Positions 54,341-62,513 of a stretch of DNA of 64,000 bases are shown in pieces (the stretch's first letter is position 1; the number at the start of each line of letters is the position of its first letter). The translations under genes were made by a program, and so were the position numbers. The DNA is taken from NCBI GenBank assembly GCA_044508675.1, contig JBIQHF010000005.1, positions 104,484 through 168,483 on the forward strand, written 5' to 3'. The stretch is from Raineyella sp044508675. Its GTDB lineage: Bacteria; Actinomycetota; Actinomycetes; Propionibacteriales; Propionibacteriaceae. The notes under the pieces were generated by a model. It worked only from the letters and a program-made list of their open reading frames with translations, searched no databases and was not told the DNA's origin.

Positions 54341-54928
54341 TCAGTAGACCGGCGTGCTCTGCCGGAACCGACATCGCCACCCGGTGACCTGCCCGACCCA
54401 CAGCGAGGAGTGCCGACAGGACCGGGCCTGCCGGTGCGTGACGTACGTGACCAGCACGAGGCCGGGTGCCAGCTGTTCGGAGAGCAGGTCGTCCACCGTG
54501 GACGGGGCGGTCGCATCGAGGCGCAGCTGCTCCAGCGCCGTCTGACGTCCGAGCAGCTGACCGTCCCGGTCGACCATCGTGAAGCCTGGGTCGAACCGGT
54601 CCTCCACCGCCTGCTCGTCGATGAACGCCTCCGGACGCAACAGCGCCATCTCGGTGGCCATGCAGGTCGTGGCCGGGTCCTGGTCACTCACGGCCGGGTG
54701 GTCGGCGGCAACCGGATCGGGGCGTTCGGCGACGAAGGTGCCCCGGCGTCCCTCGGTGCGGATGTAGCCGGCGGCCTCCAGCTCCCGGTAGGCCCGGGCT
54801 GCGGTGTTGTTGGCCAGCCCGGTCCGGCGGGCCAGATCCCTGACGGTCGGCAGCCGGGCATCGACGGCGAGCTCGCCACTGTCGATCTGCGCGGCGATGT
54901 GCCGCCACAGCTGTTCGTAGGGCGCCAC
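54341..54928 (-). CDS. GntR-type HTH protein fused to an NTF2/SnoaL-like (DUF4440-like) domain
   Basis: 195 residues from a GTG. Residues 1-70 are a GntR/YtrA winged helix (APYEQLWRHIAAQIDSGELA, LPTVRDLARRTGLANNTAAR, AYRELEAAGYIRTEGRRGTF). The usual GntR effector domain is replaced by about 100 residues with DPGFTMVDRDGQLLGRQTAL and a C-terminal strand pair ending WRCRFRQSTPVY, as in DUF4440/SnoaL folds. The best ribosome site (GAGGAGGGG) is 30 bp upstream and faces an ATC at 54958, which would add RDIIDATSS; see findings. Confidence 0.75.
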   Translation of the reverse strand: MAPYEQLWRHIAAQIDSGELAVDARLPTVRDLARRTGLANNTAARAYRELEAAGYIRTEGRRGTFVAERPDPVAADHPAVSDQDPATTCMATEMALLRPEAFIDEQAVEDRFDPGFTMVDRDGQLLGRQTALEQLRLDATAPSTVDDLLSEQLAPGLVLVTYVTHRQARSCRHSSLWVGQVTGWRCRFRQSTPVY

Positions 54929-55070
54929 CGAGGAGGTGGCATCGATGATGTCCCTGATGGCGACCCCTCCTCACGGAAGTGCTAAGAACGTCGCTCGATC
55001 TTTCCTCAGGCTACTCCGAGGTCTCCGCTCGGCCCACTCCCCGGTGCCGGGCAGCCCGGTCGGGCACCGG

Positions 55071-55685
55071 TCACTGCAGGAGACGCTCGTCCAGGCCGCG
55101 CACCACCAGGGCGTCCCCGTCGCGCAGGGGCCAGATCCGTCGGCCCTGCCCGGCATACGTTGCCGCGACCCGGTCGCAGACGGTCGATTCCGGGTGGCCG
55201 GGAGTCATCAGGTGCGGCACCAGTGGCCGATCCAGCACACCCAATCCGGACGTGATCGGGTCATCCACGGCGGTGGGATCGTCGATCGCCTCCAGACCCT
55301 CCAGGGTGGGGGCGAGCACGCAGGCCCCGGCACTGTACCCGGCGTAGACGATCGCATCATCCTCGAGCAGCCCGAGGATCGCCCGGTCGGCCCCGGTCCG
55401 GGCCAAGGCCGCCCGCAGCACGAAGACATTGCCGCCGGGGACCCAGAGCAGGTCCGCCTCGCACAGCCGGGCGACCGCGCCGTCGTCGCGCAGGTCGAGC
55501 TCGTACGGTTCGAATCCTGCCTCGGCCAGTTCGGCGATCTCCCGGGCGACGAAGGCCTCCCGCTCGGCGGCCGGCAGCGCGTCCGCGGCATGGGCCAGGA
55601 CGGCGGCGCGGCGGCCCGACCCGCACAGGGCGAGCAGTTCCTTGGTGTGGTTGCCCAGTCCGAAGGAGGACAGGTACAGGCGCAT
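55071..55685 (-). CDS. Peptidase E (S51 family, alpha-aspartyl dipeptidase-like)
   Basis: 204 residues. The nucleophile serine is in YAGYSAGACVLAP, and the histidine in VPHLMTPGHPES. LYLSSFGLGNH at the start and DLLWVPGGNVFVLR are conserved in PepE. It cleaves Asp-X dipeptides. GAGGAGCACC precedes the ATG. Divergent from the next gene. Confidence 0.87.
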   Translation of the reverse strand: MRLYLSSFGLGNHTKELLALCGSGRRAAVLAHAADALPAAEREAFVAREIAELAEAGFEPYELDLRDDGAVARLCEADLLWVPGGNVFVLRAALARTGADRAILGLLEDDAIVYAGYSAGACVLAPTLEGLEAIDDPTAVDDPITSGLGVLDRPLVPHLMTPGHPESTVCDRVAATYAGQGRRIWPLRDGDALVVRGLDERLLQ

Positions 55686-55777
55686 GGTGCTCCTCAGCGT
55701 GGCGGGGTGCGTTGCCCGCGATGACGTTTGATGGACCGGACGCTACCCGGGTGTGCCCGGCACGGCAGGATGGGCCC

Positions 55778-56443
55778 ATGGATTCATGGTTCGAGACGTT
55801 CTGCCAGGAGCTGGTCGCGCGGCGGGCACTCGAGGGGACCGGCCAGGCCCTGGTGGTGGCCCGCGAGGACTTCGGACTGGTGCTGCAGGCCGCCGATGAT
55901 TGGACGGTGGTCCCGGCCCCCGCGCTGGTGCAGGGCCTGTCACCCCGGTGGATCGCGATGATCCGGGCCGCGGTGATGCCGTTGGTGGAGAACGATCCTG
56001 CCACCGGCCGGGCCTGGGCCGACGGGGCGGTGGCCGGGTATCGCTCCCGTGCGGATGCCGCCGACGACGTGGTGGTGGACGTCCTGGTGGTCGACCTGGT
56101 CGATGCTGCCCGGGGCAGTGGCCAGTGGGTGCTGGCGTACGAGTCCTCGGAGCGGGGGATCTCCTTCGCCGAGGCGCTGCGGGCAGGGGAGTGCTCCGAC
56201 GGAATCCTGGCCCTCGGCGGGCTGGAGCCACGCGACCCCGGACGCATCCCCGGCCCGGACGGGCAGGGTCGACTCTCGCGTGCTCAGGGCCGATTGACCC
56301 TCGACCTGGGTGGCGCCCATCTCGGTGTCGGTCGAGCGGTCGAGTCCGGTGGCCACGGATTCGCGTATGCCACCGAGCCATACAGTACTACCCTGAAGGG
56401 GTCCGGCATCGAACCGGTCGAACTGGTCACCCTCGAAATCTGA
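55778..56443 (+). CDS. Hypothetical protein
   Basis: 221 residues, no family recognised. It is acidic and has no signal peptide or membrane segment. It contains ALVVAREDFGLVLQAADDW, an Asp/Val-rich strand DDVVVDVLVVDLVDAARGSG and a Gly-rich C-terminal half (LGGAHLGVGRAVESGGHG). The codon usage is like that of surrounding genes, so it is probably real. ATG at 55778 without a strong ribosome site; a GTG upstream is possible. Confidence 0.55.
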   Translation: MDSWFETFCQELVARRALEGTGQALVVAREDFGLVLQAADDWTVVPAPALVQGLSPRWIAMIRAAVMPLVENDPATGRAWADGAVAGYRSRADAADDVVVDVLVVDLVDAARGSGQWVLAYESSERGISFAEALRAGECSDGILALGGLEPRDPGRIPGPDGQGRLSRAQGRLTLDLGGAHLGVGRAVESGGHGFAYATEPYSTTLKGSGIEPVELVTLEI

Positions 56444-56516
56444 GGTAACGAACCCAAGTTCGAAAAATGTCAGACACCTCGGAGAGGCTGGAGACGCCTT
56501 CCGAGAGGGGAAAAGC

Positions 56517-57008
56517 ATGACAACTTTCAGCGAGGTCGATCGGATCGTCGAGGAGCACCTTCGCGACCAAACCGACCACCAGCCCGTACCCGCCCTCCGA
56601 CTTCCTGCCAGCCCCTGCCCCTCCTGGTGCCGGATGGCGCCCGGACACCCCTACCTGACCGAGCGGCCCAGTGGGCTGCAGTCGCGCTATCACGAGTCCG
56701 AGATCATCGCCGCCCGCGACCTGGGTGCCGACGGACAGCTCACCGCGCGAATGATCGCCGACGAGTACCGCACGCCGACCGGACAGACCTCGTTGTCCTC
56801 GCCACGGATCGCTCTCGAGGGGCCCGTGGCGGAGGGGGTCGAGCAGTTGGACGTTCGGCAGGCCCGCGTCCTGGCCGACCTGCTGCGGGAGGCCGCCGAG
56901 GAGCTGGAGGCGGCCGAGGAGTTGGAGACGGACGAGGACCTGGAGACGGACGAGGACCTGGAGACGGACGAGCGGCAGAACGGGGGCGTTGTGCTGCACG
57001 CGGCCTGA
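56517..57008 (+). CDS. Hypothetical protein with CPSWC motif (DUF6907-like) and acidic repeats
   Basis: 163 residues. The block SPCPSWCRMAPGHPYLTE resembles the Cys-rich DUF6907 proteins of actinobacteria. The C-terminal third is acidic, with LETDED repeated (ELETDEDLETDEDLETDE), encoded by an 18-bp tandem repeat. GAGAGGGGAAAAGC precedes the ATG. Function unknown; possibly a phage or mobile-element-associated family elsewhere. Confidence 0.6.
   Translation: MTTFSEVDRIVEEHLRDQTDHQPVPALRLPASPCPSWCRMAPGHPYLTERPSGLQSRYHESEIIAARDLGADGQLTARMIADEYRTPTGQTSLSSPRIALEGPVAEGVEQLDVRQARVLADLLREAAEELEAAEELETDEDLETDEDLETDERQNGGVVLHAA
56923..56972 (+). repeat. 18-bp in-frame tandem repeat
   Basis: TGGAGACGGACGAGGACC occurs at 56923-56940 and 56941-56958, with a 14-bp third copy at 56959. 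It encodes LETDED units, so copy number may vary between strains without a frameshift. Confidence 0.85.
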
Positions 57009-57067
57009 CCCGAGAGGGCGGCTGGTCGAGCAGCCGGTCGAGCTAACGGCTCAGGACCGCAGGCGGC

Positions 57068-57436
57068 TCACTGCTCGTCGTCCTCGAACGGCCGGACCTC
57101 GATGACCTGGCGGCAGGCCGCCGACGCGCGCTCGGCGACCTCCAGTGCTTCGGCGAAGTCCTGGGCGCGAATGACCCAGTAGCCGCCGAGGTACTCGGGG
57201 CCGGGCAGGTAGGGGCCATGGTGCATGGCCTTCTTCGCCCCGGTGGCGTCGACCACGGTGGCGGTGGAAGCAGGCTGGAGACCACCGGCGAAGACCAACT
57301 GGCCCTTGACCGCCAGGTCCTGGTTGAAGGCATCGACGTCGGCGAAGACCTGCTCGATCGGGGTGTCGTGGGGGACGGCGTTCTGTTCGCCGTGGTGGAC
57401 GCTCAGCATGTACTGCGTGGCCTGGATGTGCTGCAC
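57068..57436 (-). CDS. YciI-like (YCII-related) domain protein
   Basis: 122 residues. MQHIQATQYMLSVHHGEQNA starts the fold, GQLVFAGGLQPASTATVVD and GPYLPGPEYLGGYWVIRAQD follow, typical of YCII-related proteins (DGPF type) often linked to ECF sigma factors. The GTG at 57436 has GAAAGGAAACG, a good ribosome site. No sigma factor adjoins here. Function unknown. Confidence 0.8.
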   Translation of the reverse strand: MQHIQATQYMLSVHHGEQNAVPHDTPIEQVFADVDAFNQDLAVKGQLVFAGGLQPASTATVVDATGAKKAMHHGPYLPGPEYLGGYWVIRAQDFAEALEVAERASAACRQVIEVRPFEDDEQ

Positions 57437-57619
57437 GGTCGTTTCCTTTCGGGGACGCCGGCCCGGAGGGCCTGCAGAGCCGACGCTACCGGCGCGGCAC
57501 TGCCGCGGACAGGGGCAGCGCCGACGGGGTTCGCCGGGTCCGGGAAGCTTTCCCGGACCCGCTGCGGTGCACCAGAATGAGACCACCGTTCTGTTGCCGG
57601 CCGGAGAGTGGGGGAAAGC

Positions 57620-58684
57620 GTGGTCATCGACCGCCAGGCACTCCGGGCGACGTTCACGCCACAGCACCTGTCCCCCGGGTACTTCGCCTTCGTGATGGCG
57701 ACCGGCATCGTATCGGTGGGGACCGACCAGCGCGGCTGGACGCAGGTCTCGCTGGCCCTGCTCGGCCTGGCCGTCGTGGGCTATGCACTCCTGGTGCTCC
57801 TGACGCTGTGGCGAGCGGTCCGTTACCCGCGGGCGATGGCCGCCGACAGCCACAACTCCCGCAAGGCGTTCCTGTTCTTCACATTCGTGGCCGCCACGAA
57901 CGTGCTGGCGGTCGGTATCGCCGGGCACGGCAGCGTGTTCCCCGGCATGGTCCTGCTCGCCGTGGCGGGACTGGTCTGGATCGTCCTCGGGTACGCGATC
58001 CCGTGGTCGGCGGTCCTGGGGAGGGCCGAGCGGCCGGTCGTCATCACCGCGAACGGCTCGTGGTTCGTGTGGGTCGTGGCGAGCCAGTCGGTCGCCGTGG
58101 CGGCGGCAACACTGGAACCCCACTACCCGGAGTTCCGGCAGTGGCTGGCGATCGTTGCGGTGCTGGCCTGGTCGGTCGGGTTGGTGCTGTATGCCGCGTC
58201 CGGCGTCTTCGTGGCGTTGCGGCTGATGATGTACGAGCTGGACCCGCGCGAGCTCGACCCGCCGTACTGGGTGTCGATGGGGGCGGTGGCGATCACGGTG
58301 GTCGCCGGTGCCCGGATCGTCGAGATGGACAGCGCTCCGATGGTCAATGCCGTACGGGGACTGGTGGCCGGTCTGGCCGTGCTGATGTGGTGCTTCGCCA
58401 CCTGGCTGATCCCCGCGCTGGCCGCGGTGGGGGTCTGGCGCCACGGACTGCACCGGGTGCCGCTGCACTACGACCCCACCTGGTGGAGCATCGTCTTCCC
58501 GCTGGGGATGTACGCGGTGGCCGGGATGTACCTGGGCCGTGCCGACGCACTGCCGGTGGTGGAGTGGATCGGGACGGCCTGGATCTGGGTGGCGCTCACG
58601 GCCTGGCTGATCGCCTTCGTGGCCATGGTCCGCTCGTGGATCGTGCGACTCAGGAGCGCGGCCCGAGGATCCGGGGTGGAGTGA
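57620..58684 (+). CDS. Tellurite-resistance/C4-dicarboxylate (TDT) family transporter
   Basis: 354 residues, ten membrane segments. Start LSPGYFAFVMATGIVSVG is the family hallmark; HNSRKAFLFFTFVAATNVLA and DPTWWSIVFPLGMYAVAGMY agree with TehA/Mae1/SLAC1 folds. It conducts anions or malate-like acids, or sulfite; substrate unknown. GTG 57620 is preferred to 57608 because GGGGGAAAGC precedes it. Confidence 0.8.
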   Translation: MVIDRQALRATFTPQHLSPGYFAFVMATGIVSVGTDQRGWTQVSLALLGLAVVGYALLVLLTLWRAVRYPRAMAADSHNSRKAFLFFTFVAATNVLAVGIAGHGSVFPGMVLLAVAGLVWIVLGYAIPWSAVLGRAERPVVITANGSWFVWVVASQSVAVAAATLEPHYPEFRQWLAIVAVLAWSVGLVLYAASGVFVALRLMMYELDPRELDPPYWVSMGAVAITVVAGARIVEMDSAPMVNAVRGLVAGLAVLMWCFATWLIPALAAVGVWRHGLHRVPLHYDPTWWSIVFPLGMYAVAGMYLGRADALPVVEWIGTAWIWVALTAWLIAFVAMVRSWIVRLRSAARGSGVE

Positions 58685-58703
58685 TCGGCCCGCGCAGGGG
58701 ACG

Positions 58704-59366
58704 ATGGTCACCATGACCGTTGACTGGCCCGACCTTGTCCCGATCCGTACCGCTGTCGGCCCGCGCGCCGGCGGCCCGGACGGCCGACCGCTGCTCGTCC
58801 TGCTGCACGGCGTCGGCTCCAACGAGCAGGACCTTCCCGGCATCGTCCCGCACCTGGGGCAGGCCTGGGACTGGGTGTCGCTGCGCGGCCCGTTCGACAC
58901 CCCCGGTGGCGGGGCGGCATGGTTCCCGATCAGCGTGCCCGGCCGGCCCGAGCGGGCGCCGGTCGATGCCGCTGTCGCCGGCATCCTGGCCTGGCTGGAC
59001 GAGGTGACGGACGGCCAGCCGGTGGTGCCGCTCGGGTTCTCCCAGGGCGGGATGATGGTGACCGAGCTGCTGCGCCATCGCCCGGACGCCTTCCCCGCCG
59101 GCGTGGTGCTGTCGGGGTTCGTCGCCCCGGACCACCTACCCGGCGACGCGGTCCTTGCCGAGCGCCGGCCGCCCCTGTTCTTCGGGCGGGGTGACCGGGA
59201 CGAGTCCCTGATCCCCCCGGAGGCGTTCGTACGGACCGAGGGCTGGGCCCGCGACCACACCACCGCCACCATCAGGCTGTACCAGGGCCTGGGGCATTCC
59301 ATCTCTGCCGAGGAGCTGGCCGACGTGGCCGCCTTCCTGCAGACGGTGCTGCCTGATCGGGAGTGA
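58704..59366 (+). CDS. Alpha/beta-hydrolase, carboxylesterase/phospholipase family
   Basis: 220 residues. LLVLLHGVGSNEQDLPGIVP, nucleophile GFSQGGMMVTELL, Asp in GRGDRDESLIPP and His in GLGHSIS form the triad. Similar to YpfH/YvaK-type esterases. AGGGGACG precedes the ATG; a second ATG lies three codons on. Confidence 0.83.
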   Translation: MVTMTVDWPDLVPIRTAVGPRAGGPDGRPLLVLLHGVGSNEQDLPGIVPHLGQAWDWVSLRGPFDTPGGGAAWFPISVPGRPERAPVDAAVAGILAWLDEVTDGQPVVPLGFSQGGMMVTELLRHRPDAFPAGVVLSGFVAPDHLPGDAVLAERRPPLFFGRGDRDESLIPPEAFVRTEGWARDHTTATIRLYQGLGHSISAEELADVAAFLQTVLPDRE

Positions 59367-59372
59367 GGCGGC

Positions 59373-60260
59373 TCAGTGCCGCACCAGTCGCGGCGAGACC
59401 GTCCCGACCCCCAGCTCGGCGACCCGCGAACTGAGCTCGCGGTCCGCCGTGGCCACCCGAAGGATGGTGTCCGCGGCCCCGCACCGGGCGGCGGCCGCGG
59501 ACACGATCGCATCATCGCCGGACCCCTCGGCGCCGACCACCGTCACCCGATCGACCGGATCGACCTCCCGGGCCACGCCCTCGGTGACCAGGACGAACTC
59601 CGGGTACCAGGCCCGGCCGGGCAGGCCGAGAGCCGCAGCGGGCAACCCCTGCCGGGCCAGCGCGGACAGGTGGTCGCGGAGCCGGACCGTCGCGCCGTGG
59701 CGGTCGCGCCACCACCCGTCGGGCCGGGAACCGACGACGTTGGCGGCATCGACCACCACCACCAGCCGGCGCAGCATCGTACGCAGCTCCGGCAGCGCAT
59801 CGCGAAAGGCCGGCAGCAGGGGGTGGTCATCGTCCAGGGCCGCCAGGTCGATCCACCGCACCTCGTGGCTCTCCGGGTCGGTGACCGTCGGTTCCCACGG
59901 GCCCACCGCTTCGGCGACAACGGTGGTGTAGGACCAGTCCGGATGCTCCAGCACCCGGTCGGCCCGTACCCGGACGGCCGAGGCGATCAGACCGGCCTCC
60001 TCGACCGCTTCGCGTACGGCACCGTCGACAGCTGACTCGGTATCGGTGAGCGCCCCGCCGGGCACGCCCCAGGTGCCGCCGTGGTGCGTCCACTGGGCCC
60101 GGTGCTGGAGGACCACCTGGTGCCGGCCCTCGACCGCGCGCCAGACGAGCAGGCCGGCCGCGCCGTACAGGCCCCAGTGTTTCTGCCCGCAGGCACAGGT
60201 GACCCAGCCGTCGCCGGGTTGGCGTCGGAGGCGGAGGTCGGGCGGTCGTTCGGTCGGCAC
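59373..60260 (-). CDS. NUDIX hydrolase fused to a PIN/NYN-like nuclease domain
   Basis: 295 residues. Residues 22-30 (CACGQKHWG) form a small conserved motif before the NUDIX fold. The NUDIX box is GGALTDTESAVDGAVREAVE, EAG. From about residue 165 a second domain begins VVVVDAANVVGSRPDGWWRD and goes on with GAEGSGDDAIVSAAAARCGA, ATADRELSSRV, the three acidic clusters of NYN/PIN-like RNases. A dual enzyme acting on nucleotides/RNA is plausible. The stop faces the esterase stop (convergent). Confidence 0.8.
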   Translation of the reverse strand: MPTERPPDLRLRRQPGDGWVTCACGQKHWGLYGAAGLLVWRAVEGRHQVVLQHRAQWTHHGGTWGVPGGALTDTESAVDGAVREAVEEAGLIASAVRVRADRVLEHPDWSYTTVVAEAVGPWEPTVTDPESHEVRWIDLAALDDDHPLLPAFRDALPELRTMLRRLVVVVDAANVVGSRPDGWWRDRHGATVRLRDHLSALARQGLPAAALGLPGRAWYPEFVLVTEGVAREVDPVDRVTVVGAEGSGDDAIVSAAAARCGAADTILRVATADRELSSRVAELGVGTVSPRLVRH

Positions 60261-60384
60261 CCCTCCAGCCTAGGCACCCGGGTGCCCGATCGGCGGGGCG
60301 GGTGCTCCGGTCGTCGGATCGGTGCCGTTCCGTGGGAGGCGCGCGGTGCGGGACCGCCCTCCCCGTGCCGTAAGGTTCCCCGAC

Positions 60385-61218
60385 GTGAGCTGGTTAGAGT
60401 CGATCATCCTGGGTCTGGTCCAAGGCCTGACAGAGTTCCTTCCCATCTCCTCGTCGGCGCACCTGCGCATCGTGGGGGAGTTCCTGCCCGGGGCGGCGGA
60501 CCCCGGCGCGGCCTTCACGGCCATCACCCAGCTCGGCACCGAACTGGCGGTGCTGATGTACTTCTGGAACGACATCACCAGGATCATCGGGCGCTGGTTC
60601 CGCGCCCTGGCCGGCAAGGTGCCGCAGAGCGATCCCGACGTACGCATGGGCTGGCTGATCATCATCGGCTCCCTCCCGATCGGCGTGCTGGGCCTGCTGT
60701 TCGAGGACCAGATCGACACCACCTTCCGATCCCTGTGGATCGTGGCCACGATGCTGATCGTGTTCGGCGTCCTGCTGGCGTTCGCTGACAGGTTCGGCCG
60801 GCAGACCAAGCCGCTGGAGCAGCTGACCCTGCGCGACGGCCTCCTCTACGGGCTGGCCCAGGCGATGGCCCTGATCCCCGGTGTCTCCCGCTCGGGCGGC
60901 ACCATCACCATGGGCCTGGCGCTGGGCTACACCCGCCCGGCGGCCACCCGCTACGCGTTCCTGCTGGCCGTCCCGGCGGTCTTCGCCTCCGGCCTGTACA
61001 AGCTGTTCTCCACCCTGACGGAGACCGGAGTCCAGGGCCCGTACGGCATGGGCGAGACCGCCGCAGCCACCGTGGTGGCCTTTGCCGTCGGCTACGCCGT
61101 GATCGCCTGGCTGATGCGCTTCATCTCCACCCACTCGTACAAGCCGTTCGTCATCTACCGCATCGGTCTGGGCGTGCTGCTGTACCTGCTGCTGGGCTTC
61201 GGGATCATCAGCGCCTGA
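60385..61218 (+). CDS. uppP: Undecaprenyl-diphosphatase
   Basis: 277 residues, about eight membrane segments. Signature QGLTEFLPISSSAHLRIVGE and LIPGVSRSGGTITMGL are the two active-site loops of UppP/BacA. It recycles undecaprenyl pyrophosphate for cell-wall synthesis; overproduction gives bacitracin resistance in other bacteria. GTG start preceded by AAGG. Confidence 0.93.
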   Translation: MSWLESIILGLVQGLTEFLPISSSAHLRIVGEFLPGAADPGAAFTAITQLGTELAVLMYFWNDITRIIGRWFRALAGKVPQSDPDVRMGWLIIIGSLPIGVLGLLFEDQIDTTFRSLWIVATMLIVFGVLLAFADRFGRQTKPLEQLTLRDGLLYGLAQAMALIPGVSRSGGTITMGLALGYTRPAATRYAFLLAVPAVFASGLYKLFSTLTETGVQGPYGMGETAAATVVAFAVGYAVIAWLMRFISTHSYKPFVIYRIGLGVLLYLLLGFGIISA

Positions 61219-61361
61219 CGCACGTGGTGAGGGCCCGGGCAGCAAGCGGACCATCGTCGGTTCGTGCGACCCGCGCGGGCCCTGTCGGCGGAGCAGGGAC
61301 CTCGGTAGCCTGAGGCGCAACGACGGGACACGTCGACCCGGACACCTCCCGAGGAGCCTCC

Positions 61362-62357
61362 ATGACGCACTCCGGCCCCGGCACCCGCCAGACTCTCGCC
61401 CGCCCGCCGCGCATCGTCGTGACGTACGGTCGGATCGCCGCCTCGGCGCTGCGCGACAGTGCCGGCAGGGCCATGAACCGCCTCGTGCCCGATCCCCTCG
61501 CCGACCGCTTCCGGGCCACGCGACCGGACGGAGTCGAGGTGGCCCCGACAGACCTGGTGATGGCGGTCGAGGGCATCCGGGTCGATCCTGCCCGCGCCAC
61601 CGCGTTCGCCGGGCTCATCGGAGCTCCCGTGACGGCCCGGGTGCACCCCGGGTACGTGCACGTCCTGGCCTTCCCGGTCGCCGTGGCGCTGATGGCCCGG
61701 GACGAGGTCCCGATGAGCCTGCTCGGGGCGGTGCACCTCGCCAACCGCATCGTCCAGCACCGACCTGTCCGGGCGAACGAGCGGTTGGACGTCGAGGCCA
61801 CGGTCTCGGAGCCGCGCCCGCACCGGCGCGGGACCGTCATCGACGTGACCGCGACGGTCCGGGTCGCCGGCGAGGTCGTCCTGACCGACGTGTCGACGTA
61901 CCTGTCGCGCAGCCCAGGACCGGTCGACGGCCAGGGTACGGACCAAGCATCCGACGGTGCAGGCACGCGTCCGCCACGGCCCGAGTACGCACCCCCGGAG
62001 GCCACCGAGCAGTGGCATCTGGGGGCGCACACGGGGCGCCGCTACGCGAAGGTCAGCGGGGACTGGAACCCGATCCACCTCGCCGCCGCGCTCGCCCGGG
62101 CCTTCGGCTTCCCCCGAGCCATCGTGCAGGGCATGTACTCCGCGTCGCGCGCCCTCACCTCGTCCGGGATCTCCCTGGCCGGGCCGCTGACATGGCAGGT
62201 CAGCTTCGAGGCGCCGATCCTGCTGCCGTCCTCCCCACAGGTGGCCCACACGGCCGGCCCCGACGGCGCCGTCGCGACCGAGGTCTGGCGCGCTGCCACA
62301 CCCGACCGGCCGGCCCGCCGCCACCTCTTTGCGCGCGCGACGCCACGGGTCGGGTAA
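61362..62357 (+). CDS. MaoC-like (double-hotdog) dehydratase
   Basis: 331 residues. The C-terminal hotdog has YAKVSGDWNPIHLAAALARA, FGFPRAIVQGMYS, the hydratase 2 motif with Asp and His. The N-terminal half is a diverged hotdog (ARVHPGYVHVLAFPVAVALM). Such proteins hydrate enoyl-CoA or enoyl-ACP in lipid metabolism. GAGGAGCCTCC precedes the ATG. Alone on this strand. Confidence 0.78.
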   Translation: MTHSGPGTRQTLARPPRIVVTYGRIAASALRDSAGRAMNRLVPDPLADRFRATRPDGVEVAPTDLVMAVEGIRVDPARATAFAGLIGAPVTARVHPGYVHVLAFPVAVALMARDEVPMSLLGAVHLANRIVQHRPVRANERLDVEATVSEPRPHRRGTVIDVTATVRVAGEVVLTDVSTYLSRSPGPVDGQGTDQASDGAGTRPPRPEYAPPEATEQWHLGAHTGRRYAKVSGDWNPIHLAAALARAFGFPRAIVQGMYSASRALTSSGISLAGPLTWQVSFEAPILLPSSPQVAHTAGPDGAVATEVWRAATPDRPARRHLFARATPRVG

Positions 62358-62513
62358 CAGCGTCGGCTGGGCCCTGAACAGACGGCGGGCGTGGCCGTTC
62401 GGTGAACGTCGCATGAGGCTGCTCCCGCACCCCTGTCCCTGCGGGCACCACCGGACCTACCCTGATCGCATCGGCGGTGTTCCGGGCAACGCCGGGATCC
62501 TATTGGGGGAACC

